From NCBI GenBank assembly GCA_902779165.1, contig CACZAN010000016.1, forward strand, positions 62,001 through 126,000: a DNA stretch of 64,000 nt, written 5' to 3'. A model generated the notes under the pieces. The model was not told where the DNA came from. It worked only from the letters and a program-made list of their open reading frames with translations, and made no database searches. The number at the start of each line of letters is the position of its first letter. The stretch's first letter is position 1. The DNA comes from an uncultured Bacteroidales bacterium (lineage in GTDB: Bacteria > Bacteroidota > Bacteroidia > Bacteroidales > Bacteroidaceae). The position numbers and the translations under genes are program-made. This document shows positions 1-8,102 of the stretch, one piece after another.

Positions 1-292
1 CTTCTTTTATCTTTTGACGCCGCAAAAATACTACTTTTTCTTCAATTCACATCTTCTATTGCATAAATTTTATACTATTTTATGCAGTACGAGTGCTTTT
101 ATGCACAAATACGAACTCGTTCCGCCACTTCGTGTGCGAGCATTTGTCATCAGTGGAAGCAAATAGAATTTACTCAAAACAGACTACTGACTACAGAAAT
201 CCGCCGCCAGAAGAATGGCTTCGCCAGTGAGGGATCCGCTCTGCACGAAGGGAATAGGGGTTGATTTTCATTGTTCAGAAAGGGACCGATAG
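1..292. other. Intergenic stretch at left edge, no gene seen
   Basis: This stretch lies downstream of the GH105 gene and runs to the window edge. The only open frame (82-264) has no recognisable domain and no supported start, so I do not call it. Three copies of the octamer tttatgca or its complement (60-67, 79-86, 98-105) form a short inverted and direct repeat. No clear intrinsic terminator for the minus-strand operon ending at 293 is visible. Confidence 0.6.
23..30 (-). promoter_or_regulatory. Possible Bacteroidetes -7 element reading out of the window
   Basis: On the minus strand these bases read TATTTTTG, fitting the TAnnTTTG -7 consensus of the Bacteroidetes sigma factor, in the usual setting just before a GC-rich start (gcggcgtc). 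No good TTTG -33 element is found about 20 nt upstream. The gene served would lie left of the window. Confidence 0.35.
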
Positions 293-2794
293 TCAATTAT
301 CCACGAGTTGCAAGCCTTGTTGGAGGAGGCTGGCCTCATGGCGCAGGGTGGCTTGCCAAATGGCATGGGTGGGAACGTCGTAGAGACTCCAGGCAGAACC
401 GGTGTAGTAGACGAAAGGCTGACCGGGGGTATAAGTGGTTTGGATGATGGCGTGGCCGATGCCTCCTGCGCGCTTCTCGGGCAGGGGGAGGTATTTCACC
501 TCATTCTTCACTTTTCCTTTCTTCTCTTTTGCTAACGGCAGGAAGATACCAAGATAGTGCTCACCATTCATGACATTGGGATGGTCCAGAGCTTCGGCGT
601 AGGTAATCCAACCTTCTTTGGGGTTGAGCGTGTAGGCGGTGGGTGCAGACTCATGGACGACGATGCCGGTGCAGACCTGGGTGGGGCGTGAGAGGCCTTC
701 ATAGGTGACTTCGACGCGGGCGAAATGGCTGCCGCAGTCCTGGGTGATGAGGCGGGTCTCGCGAACAGGAGTCCCATCTACGGTCCTCTCTGGCAGGGTC
801 ATCCGGACGGTGAATCGGAGTGGACCGTTGTCGAGAATTTCTGCTTTCTCATAATAAAGAGGATAGACGAGTGAACCGTCAGACGCTATCAGTGCTGCAG
901 CTCCGGCTCCAAGGGTGGCACCGACGGTGTATGCATCCATGCCGGCTCCGTGGTTGCGATGGTAGGTGTAGCCGCGGTGTACTTCGTTCCAGTCCAAGGG
1001 GCTCTGTTCGCGGCGAATGCGTTCGTTGACGCCGTAGGAGGTGAGTTCGTTGTGGTAGAGCTGGTCCTGAATGGGGTGGGGCGTGTTCTTGACGAATGTG
1101 TCGAAGCCGTAGGCGTTGTTATTCATATTCTTATGAGCACCTGGACCATAAAAACGCCAAGCACAGCGGTCGTTCTCCCAGACGAGGTCGTCCCAGCGGT
1201 TGGGGTAGATGCGGCCGTTGCAGGTGAGCTCATAGTCTTGCGGCTGACCTTTGATCATGCTGAGGTTGATGCTGCTCTCCGGACGCACGGAGCAGAAAAC
1301 GATGACTTTGCCGTCGTGAGTAATCTGATAGGGAACCTCGTTATAGTCGCCGTCCACGACAATGAATTCTCGGGCTACGGCGCAGTTGGCATTTTTAAGG
1401 ACGTCCATCGTGGTGAGCTCGATGACCTGTGAGATGTTCTCCTTGGTGGGATTGTGGATTTCGGAATACCAGAAACTCTCGTGACCCCTATCGATGGGAC
1501 GTGTGGCTCTGGCTCCACCAGTATAGGCGGAAGCACCGCCGTTAATGGGACCACTGACGGTGGGGGTGCCGGGGGTGTGGTGATAGATGCTGTTGGTGAT
1601 GGCATCTGGGTTCGGGCGATCGATGAGAGGATCTGCATCGATGTAGCGCACCATCTCGCAGGCTGCGAGAAGCCAGGCACCTGTGCCGAAGGGGGCCTGA
1701 GAGTGGGCATCGACCGTCTTGGTGGGGTCGGGCTTCTCGCCAATGGGTTGCACAAAGCCAATGCTTCCGTCGGGTTGCAAAGCCTTCTCAGAGAGGTACT
1801 TCCATGCTTTTTGGATGACGGGAGCATAGGTGTCCTTGTCGAGATAGCCGTTGTTGACACCCCAAAGCATACCGTAGGTGAAGAAGGCTGTGCCAGAGGT
1901 CTCTGGTCCAGGAGCGTCGTCCTCACAGAGCATACTGCGGCTCCAGTAGCCATCAGGGCGTTGGACTCGTGCAACGCCTTCAGCTAACTGGCGGAAACGC
2001 TGTACGAAGATGGGGCGGTTCTTGTAGTCCTGCGGCATATCGGCAAGGACTTTTGCCAGACCGGCAAGAACCCACCCGTCTCCGCGTGCCCAGAAGCTCT
2101 TGCCCTCGTTGCAGGCGGTCTTCACCTTCGGGTAGATGTATTTGGCGTCGCGGTAGTAGAGTTGTTCTTCATGATCGAACATCAGGCTATCGCTCCAGAG
2201 GAAGTTCTCAGTAAGCTTATCGAGATATTTTATTTCGCCAGTGAGTTTGTACATCTTAGTCATCACGGGCATGACCATATAGAGGGCGTCGGCCCACCAC
2301 CAGAAGTGCGTATCCTGCATAGAGCACTCATGGCTCATCACTTCGATGGCGCGGGCCACCTTATAGGGGGCAGGTACGAGGTTGTACATGTCGATATAGG
2401 TCTGGAAGCAAATCTGCCAGTCGCCGAAGAGGACAAAGTCCTGTCCTTCGCCGTAGGTGGCATACTTCCAGTTGCGGACGTCGTTGCTCTTGGCGCCTTT
2501 CCACTCGTTATGGCGGCACCACTTATCGGTGTAGGCATACCAGTCGGCACGGCCCGTGAGGCGGTAGGCCTCCATGTTGCCGGTGTGATAGGCAGCATGA
2601 TCCCAGAAGGAACGAACATAGGGAGTGTTGTTGGCTTGCCAGTAGTTGTTGACCTTGATTATCATGTCCAGGACTTTGCCCGAACGCTGAGTGGATTCGG
2701 TGAAGGGGCCGCCGTCGTAGGAGAGCTCGTCGGCAAGGAGGGGGAGGGGTAGCGACAAGGTCGCAACAAACAGGGCGAGGAGTAGTCTTTTCAT
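293..2794 (-). CDS. GH105 unsaturated glycuronyl hydrolase fused to DUF4861
   Basis: This is a predicted exported enzyme of 833 residues. I chose the start at 2794 because it opens a clean signal peptide (MKRLLLALFVATLSLPLPLLA) and lies 2 nt after the DHH stop; a start at 2875 would add an unlikely charged leader. Residues about 25-420 resemble the alpha/alpha-barrel of GH88/GH105 unsaturated glucuronyl or galacturonyl hydrolases, with the aromatic-Asp motif WWWADALYM near residue 165 and WARGDGW near 265. Residues about 440-833 resemble DUF4861, a beta-sandwich family found beside polysaccharide lyase products in Bacteroidetes. Such enzymes remove the unsaturated sugar left by lyases from pectin or arabinogalactan side chains. 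It is the last gene of the GH2-led operon. The exact substrate is not readable from sequence. Confidence 0.85.
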   Translation of the reverse strand: MKRLLLALFVATLSLPLPLLADELSYDGGPFTESTQRSGKVLDMIIKVNNYWQANNTPYVRSFWDHAAYHTGNMEAYRLTGRADWYAYTDKWCRHNEWKGAKSNDVRNWKYATYGEGQDFVLFGDWQICFQTYIDMYNLVPAPYKVARAIEVMSHECSMQDTHFWWWADALYMVMPVMTKMYKLTGEIKYLDKLTENFLWSDSLMFDHEEQLYYRDAKYIYPKVKTACNEGKSFWARGDGWVLAGLAKVLADMPQDYKNRPIFVQRFRQLAEGVARVQRPDGYWSRSMLCEDDAPGPETSGTAFFTYGMLWGVNNGYLDKDTYAPVIQKAWKYLSEKALQPDGSIGFVQPIGEKPDPTKTVDAHSQAPFGTGAWLLAACEMVRYIDADPLIDRPNPDAITNSIYHHTPGTPTVSGPINGGASAYTGGARATRPIDRGHESFWYSEIHNPTKENISQVIELTTMDVLKNANCAVAREFIVVDGDYNEVPYQITHDGKVIVFCSVRPESSINLSMIKGQPQDYELTCNGRIYPNRWDDLVWENDRCAWRFYGPGAHKNMNNNAYGFDTFVKNTPHPIQDQLYHNELTSYGVNERIRREQSPLDWNEVHRGYTYHRNHGAGMDAYTVGATLGAGAAALIASDGSLVYPLYYEKAEILDNGPLRFTVRMTLPERTVDGTPVRETRLITQDCGSHFARVEVTYEGLSRPTQVCTGIVVHESAPTAYTLNPKEGWITYAEALDHPNVMNGEHYLGIFLPLAKEKKGKVKNEVKYLPLPEKRAGGIGHAIIQTTYTPGQPFVYYTGSAWSLYDVPTHAIWQATLRHEASLLQQGLQLVDN

Positions 2795-2796
2795 TG

Positions 2797-4008
2797 TTAT
2801 TTGGCTTTTAGTTGTGGCATGAATTTTTGTACGGCTTTCTTGACGAGGGCGATGGCATCGTCCATCGTGCCCCAAACCTCTCCGCCCGCAGCATTTTTGT
2901 GGCCTCCACCGCCGAAGAACTCTGCGGCCATCTCGTTACATGGAAAATCGTCAACAGAACGGAGGGAGACTCGGATGCAGGGGTGCTCGGTGTCTTCGCG
3001 GAGGAAGACCGAGAGTTTCATTCCCAGGATTTGCAGGGGAAGGTTCACAAGCCCTTCGGTGTCGCCATTCAGGACGTTGAAACGGCGGCGTTCTGCGTTG
3101 GTGAGGGTCATGATGGAGGTATGGGCTTTCTTCCATACATCGAGTTTCACATAGAGCATATACCCCATGAGCTTCATGCGGTTGGGGCTGTAGGTGAAGA
3201 AGATGTTTCGGTAGATCTTGTCCTTGTCGATGCCGTACTGGAGGAGGATGCTGATGAGCTCGAAGATCTCGGGGCGCGAACTGGCGTAGGTGAATGCGCC
3301 AGTATCGGTCATCATGCCCGTATAGAGGGAGACCGCTTCATCGTGGGTGAGAAAGGAAGACTCTCCCCCCGCCCTCCCTGTTAGGGAGGGAGCTGAATCA
3401 TTTGAAGGAAGTAAACTTTTATCTTCGTTGGAAACCACTCCCTCCCTCACAGGGAGGGCGGGGGGTGGGTCTAATTCCAACATGATGCGCAATAGTACTT
3501 CGCAAGTGGAGGAGAGGTTGGGGTGCGAGACGATGAGAGCTGCAATCCCGGGTTCAGGGTTGAGATGATGATCAATTAGGATTCGAGGTGCGGGATGGTC
3601 GCGGACGACATCACCTAAAGTCCACATACGACTGAGTTCTCCGTGGTCGCAAAGTATAACAAGGTCTGCAGCTTCAACAATGGGGCGCACCTCATTCTCG
3701 TGGTTCTCATAGACGAGGATGTCGTCGGCTCCGGGAATCCACTTGAGAAAGTCGGGGAAGATGGTGGGGGCAATGATGCGGACATCTGTCTCAGGATAAC
3801 GACGACGCAGCCACGAGGCAAGAGCCGTCGTGGAACCTATGGCATCGCCATCGGGGCCGCGATGGCAGGTGAGGACAATATTGTGAGCGGCAGAGAGGAG
3901 TTGGTGCCAGAGTGATATTTGCTCTGGTGATAACAGAGAGACCCACCCCTCACCCTCCCTGTGAGGGAGGGGATGGTTACTGATGCTTTTGGATAATTCT
4001 GGATTCAT
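2797..4008 (-). CDS. DHH/DHHA1 phosphoesterase, NrnA-like, with repeat-derived insert
   Basis: This is a 403-residue cytoplasmic protein of the DHH family that includes NrnA oligoribonuclease/pAp phosphatases, which degrade short RNA or dinucleotides. Motifs seen are HRGPDGDAIGS near residue 49, LCDHGE near 120, the DHH signature LIDHH, LYTGMMTDTG, and the DHHA1 glycine motif GGGGHKNAAGG near the end. It is longer than the usual roughly 330-350 residues for two reasons. A stretch of about 37 residues (beginning PPPALPVREG, ending SLTGRAGG) comes from a palindromic element lying in frame at 3358-3472. The first 25 or so residues (with NHPLPHREGEGW) come from a second copy at 3940-4082. No ATG, GTG or TTG start is available between 4008 and the conserved domain. 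Loop position suggests the fold survives. Confidence 0.85.
   Translation of the reverse strand: MNPELSKSISNHPLPHREGEGWVSLLSPEQISLWHQLLSAAHNIVLTCHRGPDGDAIGSTTALASWLRRRYPETDVRIIAPTIFPDFLKWIPGADDILVYENHENEVRPIVEAADLVILCDHGELSRMWTLGDVVRDHPAPRILIDHHLNPEPGIAALIVSHPNLSSTCEVLLRIMLELDPPPALPVREGVVSNEDKSLLPSNDSAPSLTGRAGGESSFLTHDEAVSLYTGMMTDTGAFTYASSRPEIFELISILLQYGIDKDKIYRNIFFTYSPNRMKLMGYMLYVKLDVWKKAHTSIMTLTNAERRRFNVLNGDTEGLVNLPLQILGMKLSVFLREDTEHPCIRVSLRSVDDFPCNEMAAEFFGGGGHKNAAGGEVWGTMDDAIALVKKAVQKFMPQLKAK
3358..3472. repeat. Palindromic element copy 1, in frame inside the DHH gene
   Basis: The outer arms 3358-3379 and 3451-3472 are inverted repeats matching at 20 of 22 positions by my reading. Each end also carries a small hairpin, ccctccct-gtt-agggaggg (3372-3390) and ccctccct-cac-agggaggg (3440-3458). 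The element is translated as part of the DHH phosphoesterase without breaking the frame. It shares arms and terminal hairpins with the copies at 3940-4082 and 7969-8101. Confidence 0.85.
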
Positions 4009-4082
4009 GGAGCAGAATTTCTTTATTTCACTACTGGGGTGGTGACCACTCCCTCCCTCACAGGGAGGGTGAGGGGTGGGTC
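3940..4082. repeat. Palindromic element copy 2, covering the DHH start
   Basis: The arms 3940-3960 and 4062-4082 are perfect 21-bp inverted repeats. Terminal hairpins are at 3953-3971 and 4051-4069. The start codon of the DHH gene (4008) lies inside, 74 nt from the right boundary, so the element supplies the 5' leader and the first codons. It fills the gap between the S9 peptidase stop and the DHH domain. Confidence 0.9.
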
Positions 4083-4084
4083 TG

Positions 4085-6343
4085 TTATTTAGTTTTCACT
4101 TCGCTCCAGGCGGGCGGGTCGATGCCAAGGAGGTTCTTGACGAAAAAATCGTAGCGCTTGTGCTCGCCGTAGGCTTCACCAACGGTGTGGTGGGCTCCGG
4201 GAATGACAACGAGTTCGAAAGGCTTGTTGGCTTTGATGAGGGCGTTGGCGACCTGCATGGTGCTGGCGGGGTCCACATTGTCATCGAGTTCTCCGACGAC
4301 GAGCATCAGAGGACGTTCGAGGCGATAGGCATTTTCGACATTAGAACATTCGACGTAGGAAGAATCTATCGGGTAGGACATCCATTGTTCATTCCACCAG
4401 ATCTTATCCATCCGGTTGTCGTGGCAACCGCAGGCACTGTAGGCGGCCTTGTAGAAATCACCATGGAAAAGAACAGCAGCTGTGCTCTCCTGTCCACCAG
4501 CAGAACAGCCATAAATGCCCACTTTGTCAATGTCCATATAGGGATATTTGGCGGCAGCGGCCTTGATCCAGGCGATTCGGTCGGGGAATCCTGCATCTTT
4601 CAGGTTCTTATAGCAAATCTCTTCAAACTTCTTGCCTCGATTGCTGGTTCCCATGGCATCGAGCTGTACGACGATGAAGCCAAGTTCTGCGAGAGATGTG
4701 GTGTAGCCGTTGTATGGTTGGAAGGACTTGGGGACGTAGCTGTCGCCTGGGCCTGAATAGATGTACTCTATGACAGGATATTTCTTCGTGGGATCGAAGT
4801 TGGTGGGACGTTGGATAATACCCCACATGGGAGTAACGCCATCGCGACCAGGAGCTACGAAGATCTCAGGGGCAACCCATCCAGTGGCGGTGAGGGCAGA
4901 AATGTCGGCGGTAGCGAGGGCTTGAGCACGGACGGGGGTCTCGGCGGAAGAACCGCCGAGCACACGAACTACTGTCGTTGGAGGTGTGTCCTGAGTGGAG
5001 TAGGTGTCGATAAGAGCGGAGAAATCCTCATTGAAACGAGCATTATGGTTGGCTGGTTCGGGAGTGAGGTCAGTGAAGCCGGTGCCGTCGAGATTGACGC
5101 GGCAATAATGGATGTGGTAGGGGTCCTCATTGGGGTGTATGCCATTGGCGGTGAAATAGATGATGCCTCCCTCTTCATCGATATGAAGGACGCGGCGAAC
5201 ACACCAAGAGCCGGAGGTGAGTTGGCTGGAGGGGCACTCGTCTCTTGCGGCGGACATACTGCCGCGCACACTGCCCTTGGAAGACTTCTTGGATTTGGGG
5301 GCTGCGGTGGTGTCGAAGAGGTAAAGGTGGGGATAGCCATCGCGCTCTGAGAGCCATAGGATGAGGCTGTCGCCCTGTAGATCGCGGCGGAAGTTGTTGG
5401 AGTAGCGGACGTACTTTTCTTCTCGCTCTTCGATGAGGGTACGGACCTTGCCTTCCAGATTCATTTCATAGACACGATAGAGGTGGTGGCCGCGCTGGTT
5501 GTATTCGAAGCGGATGCCTTGAGAATCCTTCAGCCATTCGAGGCGGGAGAGATCATACTGGTTGGCGATGAGTTCTGGGGCCGGTGTGACTGACCGGCCA
5601 GTGGAAACCTCAAAGATATAAGGTGTCTTCTGTGCCAGTTCATCACCAGGCTTGGCGTATTCCTGTTTGTGGAGGATAGGTTGGAGCTGGTCGGCAGGGG
5701 AAGACTCAACGTAATAGACGTAGCGCTTCTCGATAGGGCGGATGCGGTTGACGGCTACGAAGCGGCTATCGGGACTCCATTGGATGTAGCTGCTGAAGTA
5801 ATGGCTGAGTGTGCCTTCCTCAGAGAGAGCACGGGCTTCGGAGCCATCAGGCTTGGCTACATAGACGTTGTCATTACGGATGAAGGCAACAAGCGATGAG
5901 TCAGGAGACGGCACGGGATCACCGCCGCGCTCATCGTCGGTCTCCATCCAGTGGCGTTCTTGACGGCGCTTGGAGGGGTTGGCGATGAAACGGGTGGTTG
6001 AACGTTGGTCGCGACGGGGGAAGCGCCAAGCACCTTGTCGAGAGCCTTGGGGGGCTTCGATGGGCCGTTCGGCAGTGGAGTCTGCGAGGACGATGGTGCC
6101 GTCTGCATTGACTTGTCCGAAGTGCCACGCGCCCTTACCGCCGTCGGTGAGGTGGTATTGAAAGCGGCCGTCAGGCAGCCAGCGGGCGTCATCGACGTGA
6201 TTGTGAATGAGGCTGGTCTTGAAGGTGCGCTGGAGCGCGTAGGCACGATTATAGTCTTCAAGAGTTCCTTGAGCATAGAGGGAGGACGAGAATTGTAGTT
6301 GTGATATGATCGCAACAAACAGGATGGAAATAGATCTTTTCAT
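4085..6343 (-). CDS. DPP-IV-like prolyl oligopeptidase family (S9) peptidase
   Basis: This 752-residue exported serine peptidase has a signal peptide (MKRSISILFVAIISQLQF, then a cut near LYAQG). Residues about 25-480 look like the DPP-IV N-terminal beta-propeller, with repeats such as VPSPDSSLVAFIRND and YIQWSPDSRFVAVNR. Residues about 500-752 are the alpha/beta-hydrolase domain. The catalytic serine is S614 in YGCSAGGQ, the acid is in VGELDDNVDP, and the histidine is H718 or H719 in PGAHHTVGE. The family removes N-terminal dipeptides, usually after Pro or Ala, in the periplasm or at the surface. The GCSAGG elbow differs from the common GxSYGG of DPP-IV, so strict Xaa-Pro specificity is not assured. 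The ATG overlaps the stop of the preceding PD40 gene by one base, indicating co-translation. Confidence 0.9.
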   Translation of the reverse strand: MKRSISILFVAIISQLQFSSSLYAQGTLEDYNRAYALQRTFKTSLIHNHVDDARWLPDGRFQYHLTDGGKGAWHFGQVNADGTIVLADSTAERPIEAPQGSRQGAWRFPRRDQRSTTRFIANPSKRRQERHWMETDDERGGDPVPSPDSSLVAFIRNDNVYVAKPDGSEARALSEEGTLSHYFSSYIQWSPDSRFVAVNRIRPIEKRYVYYVESSPADQLQPILHKQEYAKPGDELAQKTPYIFEVSTGRSVTPAPELIANQYDLSRLEWLKDSQGIRFEYNQRGHHLYRVYEMNLEGKVRTLIEEREEKYVRYSNNFRRDLQGDSLILWLSERDGYPHLYLFDTTAAPKSKKSSKGSVRGSMSAARDECPSSQLTSGSWCVRRVLHIDEEGGIIYFTANGIHPNEDPYHIHYCRVNLDGTGFTDLTPEPANHNARFNEDFSALIDTYSTQDTPPTTVVRVLGGSSAETPVRAQALATADISALTATGWVAPEIFVAPGRDGVTPMWGIIQRPTNFDPTKKYPVIEYIYSGPGDSYVPKSFQPYNGYTTSLAELGFIVVQLDAMGTSNRGKKFEEICYKNLKDAGFPDRIAWIKAAAAKYPYMDIDKVGIYGCSAGGQESTAAVLFHGDFYKAAYSACGCHDNRMDKIWWNEQWMSYPIDSSYVECSNVENAYRLERPLMLVVGELDDNVDPASTMQVANALIKANKPFELVVIPGAHHTVGEAYGEHKRYDFFVKNLLGIDPPAWSEVKTK

Positions 6344-8028
6344 TATTCTAATCTTAATTTGGCTGGAATGGCATCTTGCCGGACGATTCTTGCGAACTCC
6401 TGAGGGGCGATGGTAACGGGTCCCGAAAGGAATTCTGGAATATTGTAGCTGCGAAGGAACTGACGATGGAACTGTGGGTCGTCCTGTGGCAGTTCGAAGG
6501 GTTTACTGAAGTGGCCCTTGCCATCAAAGTGAGCGATGAAAGGACGTGTGAAATTGCCATCAACGCGGCGGGACGAGAAAACCACCCAGCACTGATTGCT
6601 GGACCAGCAGTGCCAACTCTCGACTTCGGGAGAGTTCAGTTCTGCGATGGGATAGATGCTCTCAGGAAAGGGAACCTGACGACCCTGTGCTTCTCGAATG
6701 CTATCAGCACGGTTGGCCAACTCAACATCAGAGACCTGTTCTTGTTGTGCTGCCGTGTGGGAGTGCTGGATGACACGACTTACAGCGGGCTCGGGTTCCG
6801 GAACGGCTTTTGTGAGATCCATCATGTAGAGATCTGCGTCGTTGTGCCAGATATGGAATATACCGAATCGGCCCTGGGTGAACATCAGCCACCGACCGTC
6901 GGGAGAGATACGTGGCAAAGTGACACTGCGGTTGCGTAAGGAGGCATCGTATATCAGTTCGCGCGGACCAAAGGTACGTGTCTGTTCGTCGAAGGGCATT
7001 CGATAGAGGTTGTACTGCATCTGGGTGTAGTACTTGATGAGTTCGAAGTCCGGCTTCGCTTCTCCAAGAGCGTCCCAGTGGCCGCTGACGTAGTAGATAT
7101 ACTGGCCATCGGGGCTCCAGAAGGGGAAGCAATCGAAGTCCGTGGTGTCGCGAGTAATGGGAAGTACCTCGTTACGCTCGAGGTCGTAGAAGATGAGATT
7201 AGATTTGGTGTCCTGTACTTCAATCTTCTGAATGTCACGTGTGTGGAAACTCTGACCGGTGTTGTTGGTGGAGTAAACGATCCAAGGCTTCGTGGGATGC
7301 CAAGAGGGATAAACGCCTGCGCTGATAGTGCTGTCGGTCTTCAGGTTTACTTTCTGAATATTTCCATCATAGGCAATAATCGTACCGCCGAGGTACTGGC
7401 GCACGTGGAACTGAATGCGATTCGGGTTGTACCACTGGGCGTGGTGACAGTTGATGCATTGCCCGTTCTCCTCGTCGCTGTTGATCATGTTGCCGTAGAT
7501 GAGACGCTCTTCAAAGTTTTCCAGACAGCGCTGGTTCAATGTCAAATCCTCATAGGTAACATAGGAAGGCGAGATGAGACGATAGGAGATGTAAGGGTCG
7601 ATGCTGTCGTTGGAAACGGTGATACTGAAAGGTCTGTGGCGGATCCAGCGGTCGGCTTGCAGCTCAAAGACTTCCACCGTGATTTGATTATTGGCAGCGA
7701 GGGCGGTAGCTTTCATCAGCTTCCAGTTCTTCAGGCCAGGACGAACATCTTCACCACCAAATGTCCATGCTTCGGAACCAGCCGTGAAGCGAGTGACAAA
7801 GTCGGTGGACGTGCTGTCGTGATCAATATGGAAATGCAGCGGAGCAATGTTCACGGGCACGGTGACATCGACATAGTCGGGATAGATGGTGGGCAGTTCA
7901 TCGCTTTCCGTAAATGAGGTGGGCACGGAAGGGGAGGAGCAGGCAAAAAGTATGAGTGAGAGAAGAACGGACACTCCCCCTTTCCTCTCTGAAATCTTTT
8001 GTACGAGATGGTTGATAAAACTCTTCAT
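6343..8028 (-). CDS. PD40/TolB-like beta-propeller lipoprotein with CxxCH motif
   Basis: This is a 561-residue predicted lipoprotein. I chose the start at 8028 because it gives a basic n-region and a lipobox (LLSLILFAC, then SSPSVPTS); the longer frame to 8208 runs through a repeat element and the neighbouring gene. PD40-type blades are seen as YPSWHPTKPWIVYSTN, FPFWSPDGQYIYYVSG and LPRISPDGRWLMFTQG. A single heme-type motif, C191-I-N-C194-H195, precedes the propeller. The residues after the cysteine lack the acidic export signal, so it probably faces the periplasm. Function is unknown. It lies between the DUF6057-like membrane protein and the S9 peptidase in one operon. Residues about 12-22 are encoded by a degraded arm of a palindromic element. 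Confidence 0.75.
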   Translation of the reverse strand: MKSFINHLVQKISERKGGVSVLLSLILFACSSPSVPTSFTESDELPTIYPDYVDVTVPVNIAPLHFHIDHDSTSTDFVTRFTAGSEAWTFGGEDVRPGLKNWKLMKATALAANNQITVEVFELQADRWIRHRPFSITVSNDSIDPYISYRLISPSYVTYEDLTLNQRCLENFEERLIYGNMINSDEENGQCINCHHAQWYNPNRIQFHVRQYLGGTIIAYDGNIQKVNLKTDSTISAGVYPSWHPTKPWIVYSTNNTGQSFHTRDIQKIEVQDTKSNLIFYDLERNEVLPITRDTTDFDCFPFWSPDGQYIYYVSGHWDALGEAKPDFELIKYYTQMQYNLYRMPFDEQTRTFGPRELIYDASLRNRSVTLPRISPDGRWLMFTQGRFGIFHIWHNDADLYMMDLTKAVPEPEPAVSRVIQHSHTAAQQEQVSDVELANRADSIREAQGRQVPFPESIYPIAELNSPEVESWHCWSSNQCWVVFSSRRVDGNFTRPFIAHFDGKGHFSKPFELPQDDPQFHRQFLRSYNIPEFLSGPVTIAPQEFARIVRQDAIPAKLRLE

Positions 8029-8101
8029 TGTTTTGCTTTGAAAAAACATGTCTTGAAAGGCGACCGCTCCCTCCCTAACAGGGAGGGCGGGGGGAGAGTC
8101 T
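7969..8101. repeat. Palindromic element copy 3, covering the PD40 gene start
   Basis: The right arm 8080-8101 and its hairpin ccctccct-aac-agggaggg (8069-8087) match the other two copies. The left arm 7969-7990 is degraded (16 of 22 complementary positions by my reading) and has lost its hairpin. The PD40 start codon (8028) lies 73 nt from the right boundary, almost the same as the 74 nt in copy 2. Confidence 0.7.
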
Positions 8102-8102
8102 G

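Noticed and set aside
82-264. 60-codon frame at the left edge
   Set aside because: No promoter, start signal or domain supports it.
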